Positions 1 to 9,339 of a stretch of DNA of 64,000 bases are shown here, piece by piece; the stretch's first letter is position 1, and each line of letters starts with the position of its first letter. Made by a program: the position numbers and the translations under genes. This DNA comes from Acanthosoma haemorrhoidale (taxonomy: Eukaryota > Arthropoda > Insecta > Hemiptera > Acanthosomatidae): contig OV884009.1 of NCBI GenBank assembly GCA_930367205.1, positions 122,458,639 to 122,522,638 of the forward strand. The letters are read 5' to 3'. Under the pieces are notes generated by a model. That model was not told the DNA's origin. It searched no databases and was given only the letters and a program-made list of their open reading frames with translations.

Positions 1-408
1 TATTAAATTTAATCCCATGCTCATAAGCTCTTTTCATTACTAATTCTAAAATTTCTAATAATTCTTTTTCATTTTCTGCCCATATCATTATATCATCGAT
101 ATACACAGCTACACCATATATGGCGTTTGAAAAGCCGTCATTAACGAACTCCTATGTGTAAGTTCTAAATGCCAAAACCCATTTGATGCGTCTAGAACTG
201 CAAACATTTTTGCACCCACCATTTTACTAGATATTTCCTCAAATGTAGGTAAAGGACAATGTTCTCTTAGTAAACAAGTGTTAAGATGCTGTGGGTCTAA
301 ACAAATACGTAATGATTTATCAGGTTTACTGGTGATAACGATTGGGTTCATAAATTCAGTAGGTTCGTTAACTTCTGTAACAATTTTATTGTCTTTCATT
401 CTGTATAA
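1..408 (-). pseudogene. pol: Reverse transcriptase N-terminal part, Mag-like (cut by edge)
   Basis: The 109-399 frame carries RT fingers and palm blocks: KSLRICLDPQHLN, LPTFEEIS, and motif A with the catalytic Asp in FAVLDASNGFW. The YIDD catalytic box (AVYIDDIMIW) is at about 60-110 in another frame. The roughly 30 residues that normally separate these blocks are missing, so an internal deletion plus a frame change inactivates the enzyme. The gene runs off the left edge. An in-frame stop at about 460 separates it from the protease. It would have copied element RNA into cDNA inside virus-like particles. Confidence 0.8.
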
Positions 409-456
409 TGTTTCTTTGAAAAGATCTAATAATTTAAAAGGTATTCTACGACATGG

Positions 457-879
457 TTAAATTTTTCCTTCATATCCTTCTTTTAATTTGAAATCATATA
501 TTTTTGAGATTTTTCCTATACCTTCGAATAGTTCTTTATATCTGCTAAGCAATTTCGTGAGACCATTATTTGTATTCATATTTATATTTTCAACTCTGGT
601 AATTAATTTCAGTTTTTTAATTGTATCTAATCCCAAAACAGAGCTTGAGCTATTACAGTGTACTAAATAAAATTGTATTGGTTCTATTTTACCCTTGATT
701 ACACAATCTAATATAACAGTTCCTATAACCGGTATTTCAGAATCACTGTAATTTGCCAATTTGTTATCAGTTTTATTTATTTTCTCTTTAATTTTCAAAT
801 TTTCATAGTCGCTTTTTTTTAAAACATTGCATTCCGCCCCTGTATCGAGCTTGACTGTAAGTGAAGTTTTGCTTTCCAA
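457..879 (-). pseudogene. pol: Retropepsin-like aspartic protease, Mag-like element
   Basis: A 140-residue frame begins near the active-site segment VKLDTGAECNVL, with the catalytic DTG at about residues 12-14. The hydrophobic segment SVLGLDTIKKLKL follows and is typical of the second half of retroviral-type proteases. It would cleave the Gag-Pol polyprotein. A stop closes the frame before RT, where active relatives continue as one polyprotein, so I treat it as part of a broken pol. The catalytic triad itself looks intact. Confidence 0.75.
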
Positions 880-906
880 TATATTTATAGATAATTCCCA
901 ACCCTT

Positions 907-1825
907 TTAAAAATTATTTATTTTTAGAATTCTCCCTAAAGTGTACATTTCAGCATCCTCTCCCTCAATCATACTTACATTATTTATATTTCGAGTTATT
1001 CTACACATTTTTGCAAAATGATTTATCCTATTACATTTAATACAAATTTTACCGTAGGCTGGGCAATTTCTATACCCATGGACGTTGCCGCATTTATTGC
1101 ACCTCAATCGCTGCTGGCTTCCATATTGCTGCTCTTGTTGCAGTGATGTCTTGCTGCTATCGCTGGTACTTGGTTTCGACGTCCACGGCTGCGTACTCAC
1201 TCTCAGATTACTCGTCGCTGCTTTGGTTCTGCTCCTTTGCTGTACTATATTTATTTCCTCTTCTTCTGTACCTCGCAACGTCTCTATTCTTTGTTTTGCT
1301 AACTCCGCCACTTTGCATAAATTAGTGCATTTATCTAGTGTTAGATCATCTTCCCGCAACAATCTATCTTTCACTTGTTCATCCTGTATACCACTTACAA
1401 TTTGATCTTTTATAAGGCTATCCTTCAATGTTTCAAATGCACAATCAACACTTAACTTTTTCAAATCTGTAATGAAATCATCGAATGACTCACCCTTTCT
1501 CTGTTTACGTTGAAAAAATTTAAATCTTGCCACCAACTCGTTTTTTTTTAGGTATGCAATAATCTTCAAAAGCTTTAACTACAATTGCGTATTCCTTCTG
1601 TTCTTCTTCCGTTAAATTAAAGGTTTCATATTTATCTTGTGCATCTTCTCCTAATACGCTCAACAGTATACCAACTTTTACTTCATCTTTTTTATCTTGT
1701 GCTTCGATAGCCGACAAGTAATGATTAAACTTTCTATACCACCTTTTCCATGCTTCTGCTATATTTCCTTTGAAAATAAATTGTTCTGGCGGTTTCAAAT
1801 TCACATGTCCTACCGACTGCGCCAT
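907..1825 (-). pseudogene. gag: Gag polyprotein, frameshifted, Mag-like
   Basis: The first frame (1520-1825) starts MAQSVGHVNLKPPEQF and reads into FEDYCIPKKK. The second (907-1569) resumes with NELVARFKFFQRKQRKGESF and ends in two Cys knuckles, CNKCGNVHGYRNC and CIKCNRINHFAKMC. Gag is the structural protein of the particle and its knuckles bind RNA. The frame change falls in a run of eight T on the plus strand near 1540-1550, so it is either a slippage mutation or a sequencing error. If it is an error, this gag would be close to full length. Confidence 0.85.
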
Positions 1826-2396
1826 GTCAGAATGAAAGACATAGGTTGATTGAATATAAGTAATAATTTATTAACCATTAAATAAGTACATTTGAATCAC
1901 AAGTTCTATAGGTTAGATTAATAATGTCAGCCGGCTTTGTTCATTTAATAGAGATAACCAAACCATATGACACCACGTTCTCAACAGTTGTGGTTGGTTA
2001 AAATAATTATGTTGTTGTTGCGGATTCCATTTCTATATTTGTTTCGTTCCCGTTAATACTTCTAATATTATTAAGTCTATCGACTAAAGACATATACGAA
2101 AAATAATAAATAAAAATTAAATAAAAAATTAAAATTTAGTACAAGTTTGCTTTCATACCCTATGTAGTGTTCTTCGTCTTAAGAGGTTCTTCCTAAGGCT
2201 TCTTACAGCTCTGTTGGTTGCTAATGTATGTTGACCTGAGCGTAGGATATTTGAAAATATCGGCAGTTCCTCTTCTGAAGTCGGTTTGTTGAGCCCTTGC
2301 CCCACAGTGACGTCCTTCTTGTAGAGCGAAGACTGTTGAGTTCTACTGGATCATCTATGATCGAAATAAAAATCTCGGTTGTCTGAAATACCCTCA
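1826..2396 (-). other. Leader between primer site and gag
   Basis: About 570 bases separate the tRNA-Lys primer site from the gag start, longer than the leaders of the Phe-primed copies in this window. I see no open frame of note and no similarity to other parts of the window. It would hold the packaging signal and splice or translation elements, none of which I can point to. Confidence 0.4.
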
Positions 2397-2415
2397 GGTC
2401 CCTGTTCGGGTGCCA
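2397..2415 (-). other. tRNA-Lys primer-binding site
   Basis: Read on the minus strand this is TGGCACCCGAACAGGGACC. It matches the 3' end of animal tRNA-Lys (complement TGGCGCCCGAACAGGGAC) at all but one of the first 18 positions. It lies directly after the inferred LTR end, as expected for the site that primes minus-strand DNA synthesis. Confidence 0.85.
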
Positions 2416-2640
2416 ATTAAATCAGTTAAAAAGCTGTAGATCTTTTTAAAAAGGACTTTATTTGATTTACACTACACAAAGTTTAAAATAAAATATTAAA
2501 TGGCTAAGCTACTTAATGAACGTACTCAATGAATCACAGAAGGGGATTGCTTATCTCTAAGCGAGGAGGCTCATATATAGGATAGGAAAGGACAGTGGTC
2601 AGCAATGCGATAGTGAGCTGATAGCGAACTGTGTCCGCAT
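2416..2640 (-). repeat. 5' LTR of the Mag-like element (outer limit approximate)
   Basis: The inner end is fixed by the adjacent tRNA-Lys primer site. On the minus strand the segment holds a TATA-like stretch (CCTATATATGAG) and a polyadenylation signal in AAATAAAGTCC, in the usual order. The outer end is uncertain because the partner LTR is outside the window and a TA-rich run (about 2641-2663) abuts the next element. Confidence 0.6.
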
Positions 2641-2663
2641 TTAATTATATATATATATATATA

Positions 2664-2836
2664 AGTTATTCGCCACCGGGTAGAATGTGATAAAGAGAAG
2701 GAAAACGGGAACGTAAGACTAACTTCAGTTCTCGAAATAGACTGTCTTTATTTCTCTTTGTAATCCGACATATATGGGACGTAAACATCCCATGATCGCA
2801 TTAGTTTACAATACAGAGCTACCTCTGACTTTAACT
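2664..2836 (-). repeat. 3' LTR of Phe-primed copy 1
   Basis: It aligns over its whole length with 7484-7661. On the minus strand it begins AGTTAAAGTCAGAGG and contains AAATAAAGACAG, a polyadenylation signal. The polypurine stretch GGTTGGGG precedes it. Bases 2775-2792 are the exact reverse complement of the matching bases in the other LTR. Confidence 0.9.
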
Positions 2837-3069
2837 CCCCAACCATCTGTCGGGAACTTAACAGCGGACTATGTACAATTGATAGAGTATCGTACCCCGA
2901 TACTCTTAGCGGACAATACAATATAAAATAAAAATAAAAAAAACAGAAACTTCATACACAGGCTAAAAATAGTAAAACTAAAACGAACAAAAAATACATT
3001 CGCTGATACAGATTTATGATCTGGAGTGAGGAGTGCATGGGGGTGAGGGCGTTACCCGAGACTCTCGCT
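2837..3069 (-). other. 3' untranslated region and polypurine tract of copy 1
   Basis: This non-coding stretch lies between the integrase end and the 3' LTR. Next to the LTR the minus strand reads TTCCCGACAGATGGTTGGGG, which can fold into a short stem-loop overlapping the polypurine tract. The remainder is A-rich on the plus strand (2920-3000) with no feature I can name. Confidence 0.55.
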
Positions 3070-4130
3070 GGGAGGATGTCCCCGCTGGTATCTTCAGCTG
3101 CTCTACATGCACATTCCTGCGCTTCCGCGGTTCGCGAACACTCTGTATGGTTACGATATTGTGTTCGCGAATAGCGACCACCCTAAGGGGCCCTCGTAAC
3201 GGATCAGCTCTTTACCCCGGTTCGATGCGATCTTGCGGTATACGGTGGTCCCTATTGTGACGCAACCTTCGATGGGTTTGACGCCCACGTTCTCCCTCAC
3301 CACTCTTCTACCTTGTCGGCCGTAATCCTCGCGTAGGCCTTCCCCCAGAGTTTCCCCAACTTCGCGCGGTTGTTGACGAGGAGTGTGGTCGTCTCGTCTC
3401 CCTCCCCCGTTCCTCTGGTGTCTCGGCGACGTCCCCGCAGGCTAAAAAGAATCTCGAACGGTGAGAACCCCGTAGCTGTGTGTATCGAGTGATTGTAAGC
3501 TATCACCGCTAGTGGCATAGCCTCAGCCGGCTCCAGCCTCTTTTCGGTATGATAGACGCGGAGATGATCCCCCAGGGTACTGTGGAGATGCTCAATTCCG
3601 CCCCTGCTCTTTGGGTGTCCCGGGGTGTTGACATGCTATTTGACATCCAGCAACTTCATCTGCTTATGTTGGCATTGCCAAATCCCCTGCCACCATCTGA
3701 TGCTATTCGATCGGGGGGGACACCATAAAATTGAAACCACCTGCGCAGTGCTCCTAATACGGCCTCTGACGACTTTTCGCGGACGAGGTATGCCATGGCC
3801 ACCTTACTGAATAGATCAACGACGGTTACTCACTTGTGGCCCTTCCAAGTAAAAGTGTCCGGTTGCAGGTCGGTCAGGGGTGTCTGTGCCGTAGGGGTCT
3901 CTTCTTGCGGTCCTATCGGTGGGTGTCGATCGTACTTCGTGCGATGACAGATCTCGCACGCTCCTATCGTCTCCTGGATGGTTTTGCGCATTCCCCACCA
4001 GAAATACCTGCGCTTCAATGCCTGCGCTGTTTCCTGTTCCCCCCGATGATTCGTTTTACCTTGGTGGTATGCAAGCGTTATTTCTTTTTTCATGGTATCA
4101 TCCGTGACCGTTTCCATCATCATCGTTTAT
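3070..4130 (-). pseudogene. pol: Integrase of Phe-primed copy 1
   Basis: The N-terminal zinc-binding domain (3830-4123) shows HQGKTNHRG, KRRYFWWGM and CEICHRTKYDRHP, so the H-H-C-C ligands are all present. The end of the catalytic core and linker (AVIAYNHSIHTATGFSPFEI) is at 3297-3518. The C-terminal domain with RGKELIRYEGPL and EPRKRRNVHVEQLKIP lies between 3070 and 3290 in another frame. Integrase joins the cDNA to chromosomal DNA. The parts lie in different frames and part of the core is not readable, so the enzyme is dead. Confidence 0.82.
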
Positions 4131-4159
4131 CGCACGAACGTCCGGTCAATCCCGATCCA

Positions 4160-5850
4160 CTACGCTCGCCATAACCACTTAATTTTCTCCCAAATGGTCC
4201 CGTTCCCTACATAGATATAGCGCGTTTTCCCCGGCTTGGAAGCTTCATTGAGTAGGTGGCAGATCTGGTCCAGTTTTACTCCCAGCTGTGACCAGATGGT
4301 CGTTGTTGTGGATCTGTTGTAATCGCTGCAAGCAATCTTCGTCAGTCCCGCTGTTCGCGTCTTCCAGATTATCTGACGACGCTTATCGTTGACTATTTCC
4401 TGTAGCTCTTCCATCTCCGCGTATCTGTCACCTCCCGGGCTCTCTCCTCCTGTCGACTGCCCATCCTCTGTGGAACCAGATTCTCTTTCGTCACCCTCCT
4501 CCTCTGGCGTCCATTCCCGGAGGAACTGCCGGTCATCTCTGGATTATTCCCCTTGTTCTGGTTCTATGGCGTTGACTGTTATCGCTTATATACAATCTCC
4601 ATGTTGTACTGGCTAAGAAATTCCTTCCACCTCGTGACCCTTGCCGATGACTCCTTCAGTTGCCCTACCCATTGTAACGGACGGTGATCCGTGTGGACTC
4701 GGAATCTTTTCCCGAATACATAGGGCCGAAAATGGTCAATTGCCCAGACGATCCCTAGCAACTTCCGTTCTAGTGCGCTGTATCGGCTTTATGCCTCCGT
4801 TAGGCGTCTACTTGGATACGCTACTGGTTGGTCTACTTTGTCTCCCGCCTGCGATAGGACCGCTCCCAAAGCGTATTCGCTGGCATCCGTCAAAATTGCG
4901 AACTTCTTATTAAAATCGGGAAATGCCAACACCGGGTGTTCCTGCAAACGGCTCATGCACTTTCGGATGTTCCCTTCTATATCGGGAGTGATGATCACCT
5001 TCCGTCCCTTTTTCAGGAGGTCATTGAGAGGGACTAGATACGCCACCATTTTGGGGACAAATCTTCTATAGAAATTTACCGTTCCTAGAAAGCGTCGGAT
5101 TCCCTTGACATTGGACGGGACCGCCATCTTTTGGATGGCTGCTATCTTCCCAGCATCTGGTCGCACTCCCTCCTTGGAGATTGTGTGTCCCAAGAAGGTA
5201 ATAACTTCCTGGCCTAACAAGGACTTTTCCTCTGACAATTTCAATCCGAATTGCCTCACTCGGTTGAACACAGTTTTCAGGTGCACTTCGTGTTGGGCCT
5301 CATCCGCGCTTAATACTAGGAGGTCGTCCATATAAATTTGGCACGTGGACTCATCGATACCCCTGAGTAACTCGTCCTTAAGTCTCTGGAACCTGATAGG
5401 TGCGTTTTTGAGACCGAACAGCATCCGTGTGAATTCATAATGCCCTCGTCAGAAGGTGGCGATTCTTTGGGTCCATCTGTATTTGGCGGTACCCCACTTT
5501 GAGGTCTAACGTGCTAAAGATCCGCGCCCCACTCAGTCAGTCTAAGATGTCATCGAATCTGGGGATCGGATATTTCCCATCCACTGTGTTGTCGTTGAGT
5601 CGCCTATAGTTTACGACAACTCTATATTTTTCGGGTCCCCCGTCTTCAGCACTCTTCTTCCTGACTGCCCACAAAGGGCTATTGTACGGTGACGTGCTGT
5701 CCTCAATGATCCCCTGCCTTCTTAAGTCGTCCAACTCTGCTTTGATATGGTGCCTCAAAGCTTGCGGGTATCGGCGCTCCTTCACGTAACTTACTACTTC
5801 CCGTTTGAGCGGGATTTTATGCACTGTTCTACCAGTGACCCCCAATCTCT
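4160..5850 (-). pseudogene. pol: Reverse transcriptase-RNase H of Phe-primed copy 1
   Basis: Reading down the minus strand: RT entry segment VKERRYPQALRHHIKAELDD and YRVVVNYRRLNDNT (5537-5845); the catalytic box CQIYMDDLLVLS with FLGHTISKEGV and RFLGTVNFYRRFVP (4789-5424); RNase H with AILTDASEYALGAVLSQ; and the tether block FRVHTDHRPLQWVGQLKE (4579-4761). The YMDD box and the first RNase H aspartate are intact. Shifts between 5424 and 5537, at about 4780 and at 4579 split it. Lineage features are those of Ty3/Gypsy pol. Confidence 0.9.
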
Positions 5851-5854
5851 TGCC

Positions 5855-6361
5855 TTATCTAAAGAATATATCCACATATTCCTTTTGGAGCTCATCTCTC
5901 CAGTCCTGCGCTCGCCTAATTGCTCCTATCCGCGCTCCGCCGTCGTTCCCGACGTCACTCCCTCGTTTCGAGCACCTATATCTCTTCCCTCCTATACGAA
6001 TGTCCCATCTTCCCTTTTCGTTCCTCACCCTTGCTCCTACCTTCGCTAGCAGGTCACATCCGATGATCCCCCCGTATTCCTTGGACATTTTTCCCACTAT
6101 ATGAACTCTGAGTTCCTCCCCACCTCGACCCCATCTTTCTAGACCTATTACCGTTTCCCCTTCTACTTTACAGGGCCCCCCAGGGTAACCAAGCTACAAG
6201 AACATACCTGTATTTAGTGTATCCTCACTCCCACACACATCCTCTGCAGGGTCTCCTGAGACATTATCGTGTTGGTACCGCAGTATCCACCAAGCACTGC
6301 ACTCTGCACGCTACTCGAATAATTGGCAGACCGCTGTATGTACCGCTCACGCTATTACTTA
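5855..6361 (-). pseudogene. pol: Aspartic protease region of Phe-primed copy 1, active site damaged
   Basis: The segment LPIIRVACRVQCLVDT is followed not by the Gly-Ser-Thr seen in sister copies but by a base loss that changes frame, so the DTG active site is broken at about 6270-6285. Downstream, GGIIGCDLLAKVGA (the flap and C-terminal part) survives at 5855-6097. The 16.9-kb copy keeps DTGSTNT in the same position. The protease would have matured Gag-Pol. Confidence 0.75.
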
Positions 6362-7345
6362 TTAGTGAGCGGTCGCCTCGCCTCTGCCACTCTTCTCAGA
6401 TCTCTCGTTCGTTCCTCTCTTTAGCCGCCTGTCATCGACCGCTTCTTTTAACACTGCTGCTCCCCCAGTCCGCTCCGCTTCCTGGTTCCTCCCTCTCATT
6501 GTCGGTATCGGATATTTCAGAGGTTTCTGACGCCTCTGACCGCGGCCTCTCCCTCCTCCGCACTCTCTGAGTGATACCTCCATTGGCTCTGGTCGATTTC
6601 CATTTCGTCGACGGCTCATATACGGGCACTGCTTGGCTACGTGTCCCTCCGTGCCACACTCGAAACACCTAGTGCGTGGGCACTGCGCTGCCAAGTGTCC
6701 TATTTTCCCGCACTCGTAGCGTTTTCTTTCCTCGCGTTTCCTGGGACGGCCTGGAATTGCTCGGTTCCTGTCTCTTACCGCCGTTGCCTCTCTTCCGCCG
6801 TACCCCGTCTCCTTTCTCCTCCAGGCGACCGGTGTGGGTTTGGGCCTTCTATAAGATACCCTCTTCCAGCCCTCTTCTTCATTGGCTGTAACTTCCTCTT
6901 CTCTGGCACTTGTGTCCACCATCTCCTGGGCACATTCTAGGAACGTGCGCTCTCTAGGAATTCCCTCTTTTCTTCCTGTTTTGTTTGCCAACTGCACTTT
7001 TAAAATCGTCGACCAGAACGCCATCCTTGCTTTAACCTCGGCCGCGCTCACGGACTCCCTCATCTTCTCGGTGATACTATTGTATTTCCGTCGGTCTTCC
7101 GCTCGTTTTCCTTCTATTCGCGTCATCAGACTGTCACCTCCCTTCAGGAAGTGGTTCAGTTCCCCGGTCTCTCTTGCAAATCTCTCCAGGTCGGAAATCG
7201 ATTTTCCCACATCTTGAGCCGTGATTGCCTGAATTTTCATCCAGGCCATAGTATTGGTATGAGCGGCTGCCATAGTTGTTTGGGGGAGCTGTGGTATATC
7301 CGCTGCTGCGTTGAGCACCCCTGGTCTAAGTATTCCCTCCGGCAT
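6362..7345 (-). CDS. gag: Gag polyprotein of Phe-primed copy 1, 327 aa
   Basis: An uninterrupted frame from the ATG at 7345 (MPEGILRPGVLNAA) to the stop at 6362. The ATG follows the T-rich leader, and sister copies align from the same point. Order: capsid-like part with MAWMKIQAITAQDVGKSISD and MAFWSTILKVQLANKTGRKE, a basic linker, then two zinc knuckles near residues 240-275, then an acidic-basic tail. The first knuckle reads RYECGKIGHLAAQC, so its first cysteine is Arg, while the 16.5-kb copy has Cys there. The second, CFECGTEGHVAKQC, is intact. It is the only long intact frame of this element. Confidence 0.85.
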   Translation of the reverse strand: MPEGILRPGVLNAAADIPQLPQTTMAAAHTNTMAWMKIQAITAQDVGKSISDLERFARETGELNHFLKGGDSLMTRIEGKRAEDRRKYNSITEKMRESVSAAEVKARMAFWSTILKVQLANKTGRKEGIPRERTFLECAQEMVDTSAREEEVTANEEEGWKRVSYRRPKPTPVAWRRKETGYGGREATAVRDRNRAIPGRPRKREERKRYECGKIGHLAAQCPRTRCFECGTEGHVAKQCPYMSRRRNGNRPEPMEVSLRECGGGRGRGQRRQKPLKYPIPTMRGRNQEAERTGGAAVLKEAVDDRRLKRGTNERSEKSGRGEATAH

Positions 7346-7463
7346 ACCCGTAAAATAAGGGAACAAAAAAAAAGGAGAGAAAAAAACGAGAGACGAAATA
7401 AGAGAGAAAAAAACGAGATAAACAAAAAACAAGAGACGAAATAAGAGAGAGAAAAAACGATAG
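7346..7463 (-). repeat. Pyrimidine-rich gag leader with tandem repeats
   Basis: Between the primer site and the gag ATG the minus strand is almost pure pyrimidine. A unit containing CTCTCTTATTTCGTCTC occurs twice, separated by T runs. The matching leader at 15798-15900 is also T-rich but of different sequence, so composition rather than sequence is kept. Confidence 0.7.
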
Positions 7464-7483
7464 GTTCCCGGGTTTCGGCACCA
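7464..7483 (-). other. tRNA-Phe primer-binding site of copy 1
   Basis: The minus strand reads TGGTGCCGAAACCCGGGAAC. The first 18 bases are a perfect complement of the 3' end of animal tRNA-Phe (acceptor stem plus T arm), as I recall that tRNA. It directly abuts the 5' LTR. Confidence 0.85.
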
Positions 7484-7661
7484 GTTGTTCGCCACCGGGT
7501 AGAATGTGATAAAGAGAAGGAAAACGGGAACGTAAGACTAACTTCAGTTCTCGAAATAGACCGTCTTTATTTCTCTTTGTAATGACATATACGGGATCAT
7601 GGGATGTTTACGTCCCACGATCGCATTAGTTTACAATACAGAGCTACCTCTGACTTTAACT
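7484..7661 (-). repeat. 5' LTR of Phe-primed copy 1
   Basis: This is the partner of 2664-2836. It carries the hairpin-like segment TGGGATGTTTACGTCCCA at 7600-7617, oriented as in the related LTR at 30150-30333, so this is probably the older orientation. Its outer end touches 15 bases that look like the end of another LTR, then the primer site of copy 2. Confidence 0.9.
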
Positions 7662-7676
7662 TGACGACCATTAACT

Positions 7677-7694
7677 GGTGCCGAAACCCGGGAG
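7677..7694 (+). other. tRNA-Phe primer-binding site of copy 2
   Basis: TGGTGCCGAAACCCGGGA, a perfect match to the tRNA-Phe 3' end. It is preceded by GACGACCATTAAC, like the LTR ends of sister copies (GACGATTAC, GACGATAAC). Confidence 0.85.
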
Positions 7695-7783
7695 TGGAGT
7701 GGGTTCGAGTCATTAACGTGCGAGTTGCCTTTTGTTTTTTTTTCCGTCTTATTTGGTTTCGTGTGATTTAATTAAAGTAGGTA

Positions 7784-8951
7784 ATGGTGGAATTGCGGCC
7801 GGCAGCGTTTAAAGTTCCACAGTTACCTCAAGAAACCATGGCTGAAGCCCATGCGAACTCACTGGTATGGATGAAGGTGTGGGCAGTGACGTCGCAGGAC
7901 ATGAGGAAAATGATCTCAGACCTCGAAAAATTTCCTGGGTGGCCTGGTGAGTTGAATCATTTTCTCAAAGGTAGGGATAGAATTATGGAGAGGATACAAG
8001 CCAAGATAGACAAAGGGCTACTCGACCCAGGTGACGCTAAGTCAATAAAGGCAGCCCTGGTTTGCAGGGTAAAAAAGAAGGTGCTGAACCTGATACAGGT
8101 GGACGAGGAAAGTCCATGGGAGATAGGACGAGACTGAAGAAAGCATATGGGGGGGGGGAGACGATGGACCCCAGAGGAGGATATCTTGCAAATGTTTCGA
8201 GAAATGAAATCTCTGAACAGAATATTGGACAGTATGCTGCAGTCCTGGTAGTCCACTACAATAAAATAAATGAGAAAATGAGGGAGACAACTAGCGCCGA
8301 GGAAGTAGAGGGCAGGATGGGGTTCCTGTCTACGATCTTAAAGGTTCAATTAGCGAAGGAGACGGGAAGGAAGGAAGAATTCTCTAATGAGCGATCGTTC
8401 CTCGAATGCGCCAGGCGATGATAGATGCTAGCGCAAGAGAGAAAGAAGTGAAAATGAAGGAAGATGACAACGGTTGGAGTCGGATCCCATATAGGAGAAA
8501 CAGGACCCCATAAGCGGTGTGGAAGAGACAGAAAACGCCGTTTGCCGGTAGAGACAGGGGAGTGACGGGAGAGAGAAGATTGGGAGTGACGAGGCCTAGG
8601 TACACACCTCAGAAAGAAGATAGGAAATGCCATGGCTGTGGAAAGACGGGCCATCTGGTAGCTCAGTGTCCTCGCACTAAGTGCTTTGAGTGTGGGGAAG
8701 AAGGACAAATAGCAAGACAATGTCCATACTTGTTTCGTAGAAAGGAATTTTACAAAGCAGAACAAATGGAGGTGAATAACCAGGAAATCCGGGAGAGGCG
8801 GAGCGCGACACCAAGAGAAAATGGATCATCGGGCGACGAGTCATCAGGGACGTCGGAGACAGACGGAGAGGAGTCGAAGCGCAGCGGAAGCAGAAGACGA
8901 GGGTGGCAAATGAATCCTTCGCGCAGATGGGTGCGGCGTACGGAGGCCTGA
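7784..8951 (+). pseudogene. gag: Gag polyprotein of copy 2
   Basis: The frame starts at the ATG at 7784 (MVELRPAAFKVPQLPQETMA) and contains GELNHFLKGRDRIMERIQAK and LVCRVKKKVLNLIQVDEE. It breaks at about 8135 in a run of nine G. It resumes at 8160-8421 with EGRMGFLSTILKVQLAKETG and again at 8517-8951 with knuckles CHGCGKTGHLVAQC and CFECGEEGQIARQC; in the second knuckle the usual His is Gln. At least two frame changes make it nonfunctional. Sequence is closer to the gag at 32287-33536 than to copy 1. Confidence 0.85.
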
Positions 8952-8996
8952 GGAGAGTGGCAGAAGAGAGGCAACCGCATCCTAAGGTGCAATACA

Positions 8997-9329
8997 GTGC
9001 GGGAAAGGATGTGTAGGTTGCCAATTATCGAGTTTGGAAAGAGGGAGAGGTGCCTCATTGATACTGGCAGCACCAATACAATAAAATCTCGTGGTGCGTT
9101 AGAGAGGTTGCGTGGAGAAAAGCGGGCGCATCAGATCAAGGTATGTAAGTGTAAATTACTTACTCTGTGGGGACCCTGCGAAGTAATGGGAGAAGCGGTC
9201 GTGGGGCTGGACGAATGGGTGAAAGTAATGGGTTACATAAAAATACACGCCGTGGAAGACATCGAACCAACAAAACCTATCGAAGCCGGGGGGCGTAAGT
9301 GGAGAAACGGAGCAAATAGCAGCGGTTAA
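8997..9329 (+). pseudogene. pol: Aspartic protease of copy 2
   Basis: RLPIIEFGKRERCLIDTGST shows the catalytic DTG intact at about residues 22-24. The frame continues through KLLTLWGPCEVMGEAVVGL and ends without joining RT. In other copies the segment is followed by IIGCDLLxxVGA, which is missing here. The protease therefore looks truncated although its active site survives. Confidence 0.75.
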
Positions 9330-9339
9330 GAGAGTGGAG

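Larger units (their letters stand above)
1..2640 (-). mobile_element. Ty3/Gypsy retrotransposon, Mag-like, 5' part only
   Basis: On the minus strand the order is LTR, tRNA-Lys primer site, long leader, gag, aspartic protease and the start of reverse transcriptase, and the window edge cuts the RT. The gag cysteine knuckles and the RT segment reading SLRICLDPQHLN followed by FAVLDASNGFWHLEL resemble the Mag/K02A2.6-like group of Ty3/Gypsy elements; this lineage call is from recalled family features. The copy is inactive: gag is frameshifted, a stop lies between protease and RT, and RT has an internal deletion. It differs clearly from the Phe-primed family that fills much of the window. Confidence 0.8.
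2664..7661 (-). mobile_element. Phe-primed Ty3/Gypsy element copy 1, complete with two LTRs
   Basis: A 5.0-kb minus-strand element with LTRs of 173 and 178 bp, a tRNA-Phe primer site, one open gag frame, and protease-RT-RNaseH-integrase remnants, but no envelope-like frame. LTRs run AGTTAAAG...AAC(T). The two LTRs are nearly identical apart from a handful of changes and one 18-bp inversion, so insertion is fairly recent although pol is broken by several stops and shifts. The left flank is a TATA run. The right flank is the primer site of another copy, so no clean target duplication is seen. Confidence 0.88.

Noticed and set aside
2837..3300. Possible envelope gene at the 3' end of Phe-primed copy 1
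   Set aside because: There is no frame between the integrase end and the LTR; plus-strand frames there are shadows of the integrase C-terminal domain.
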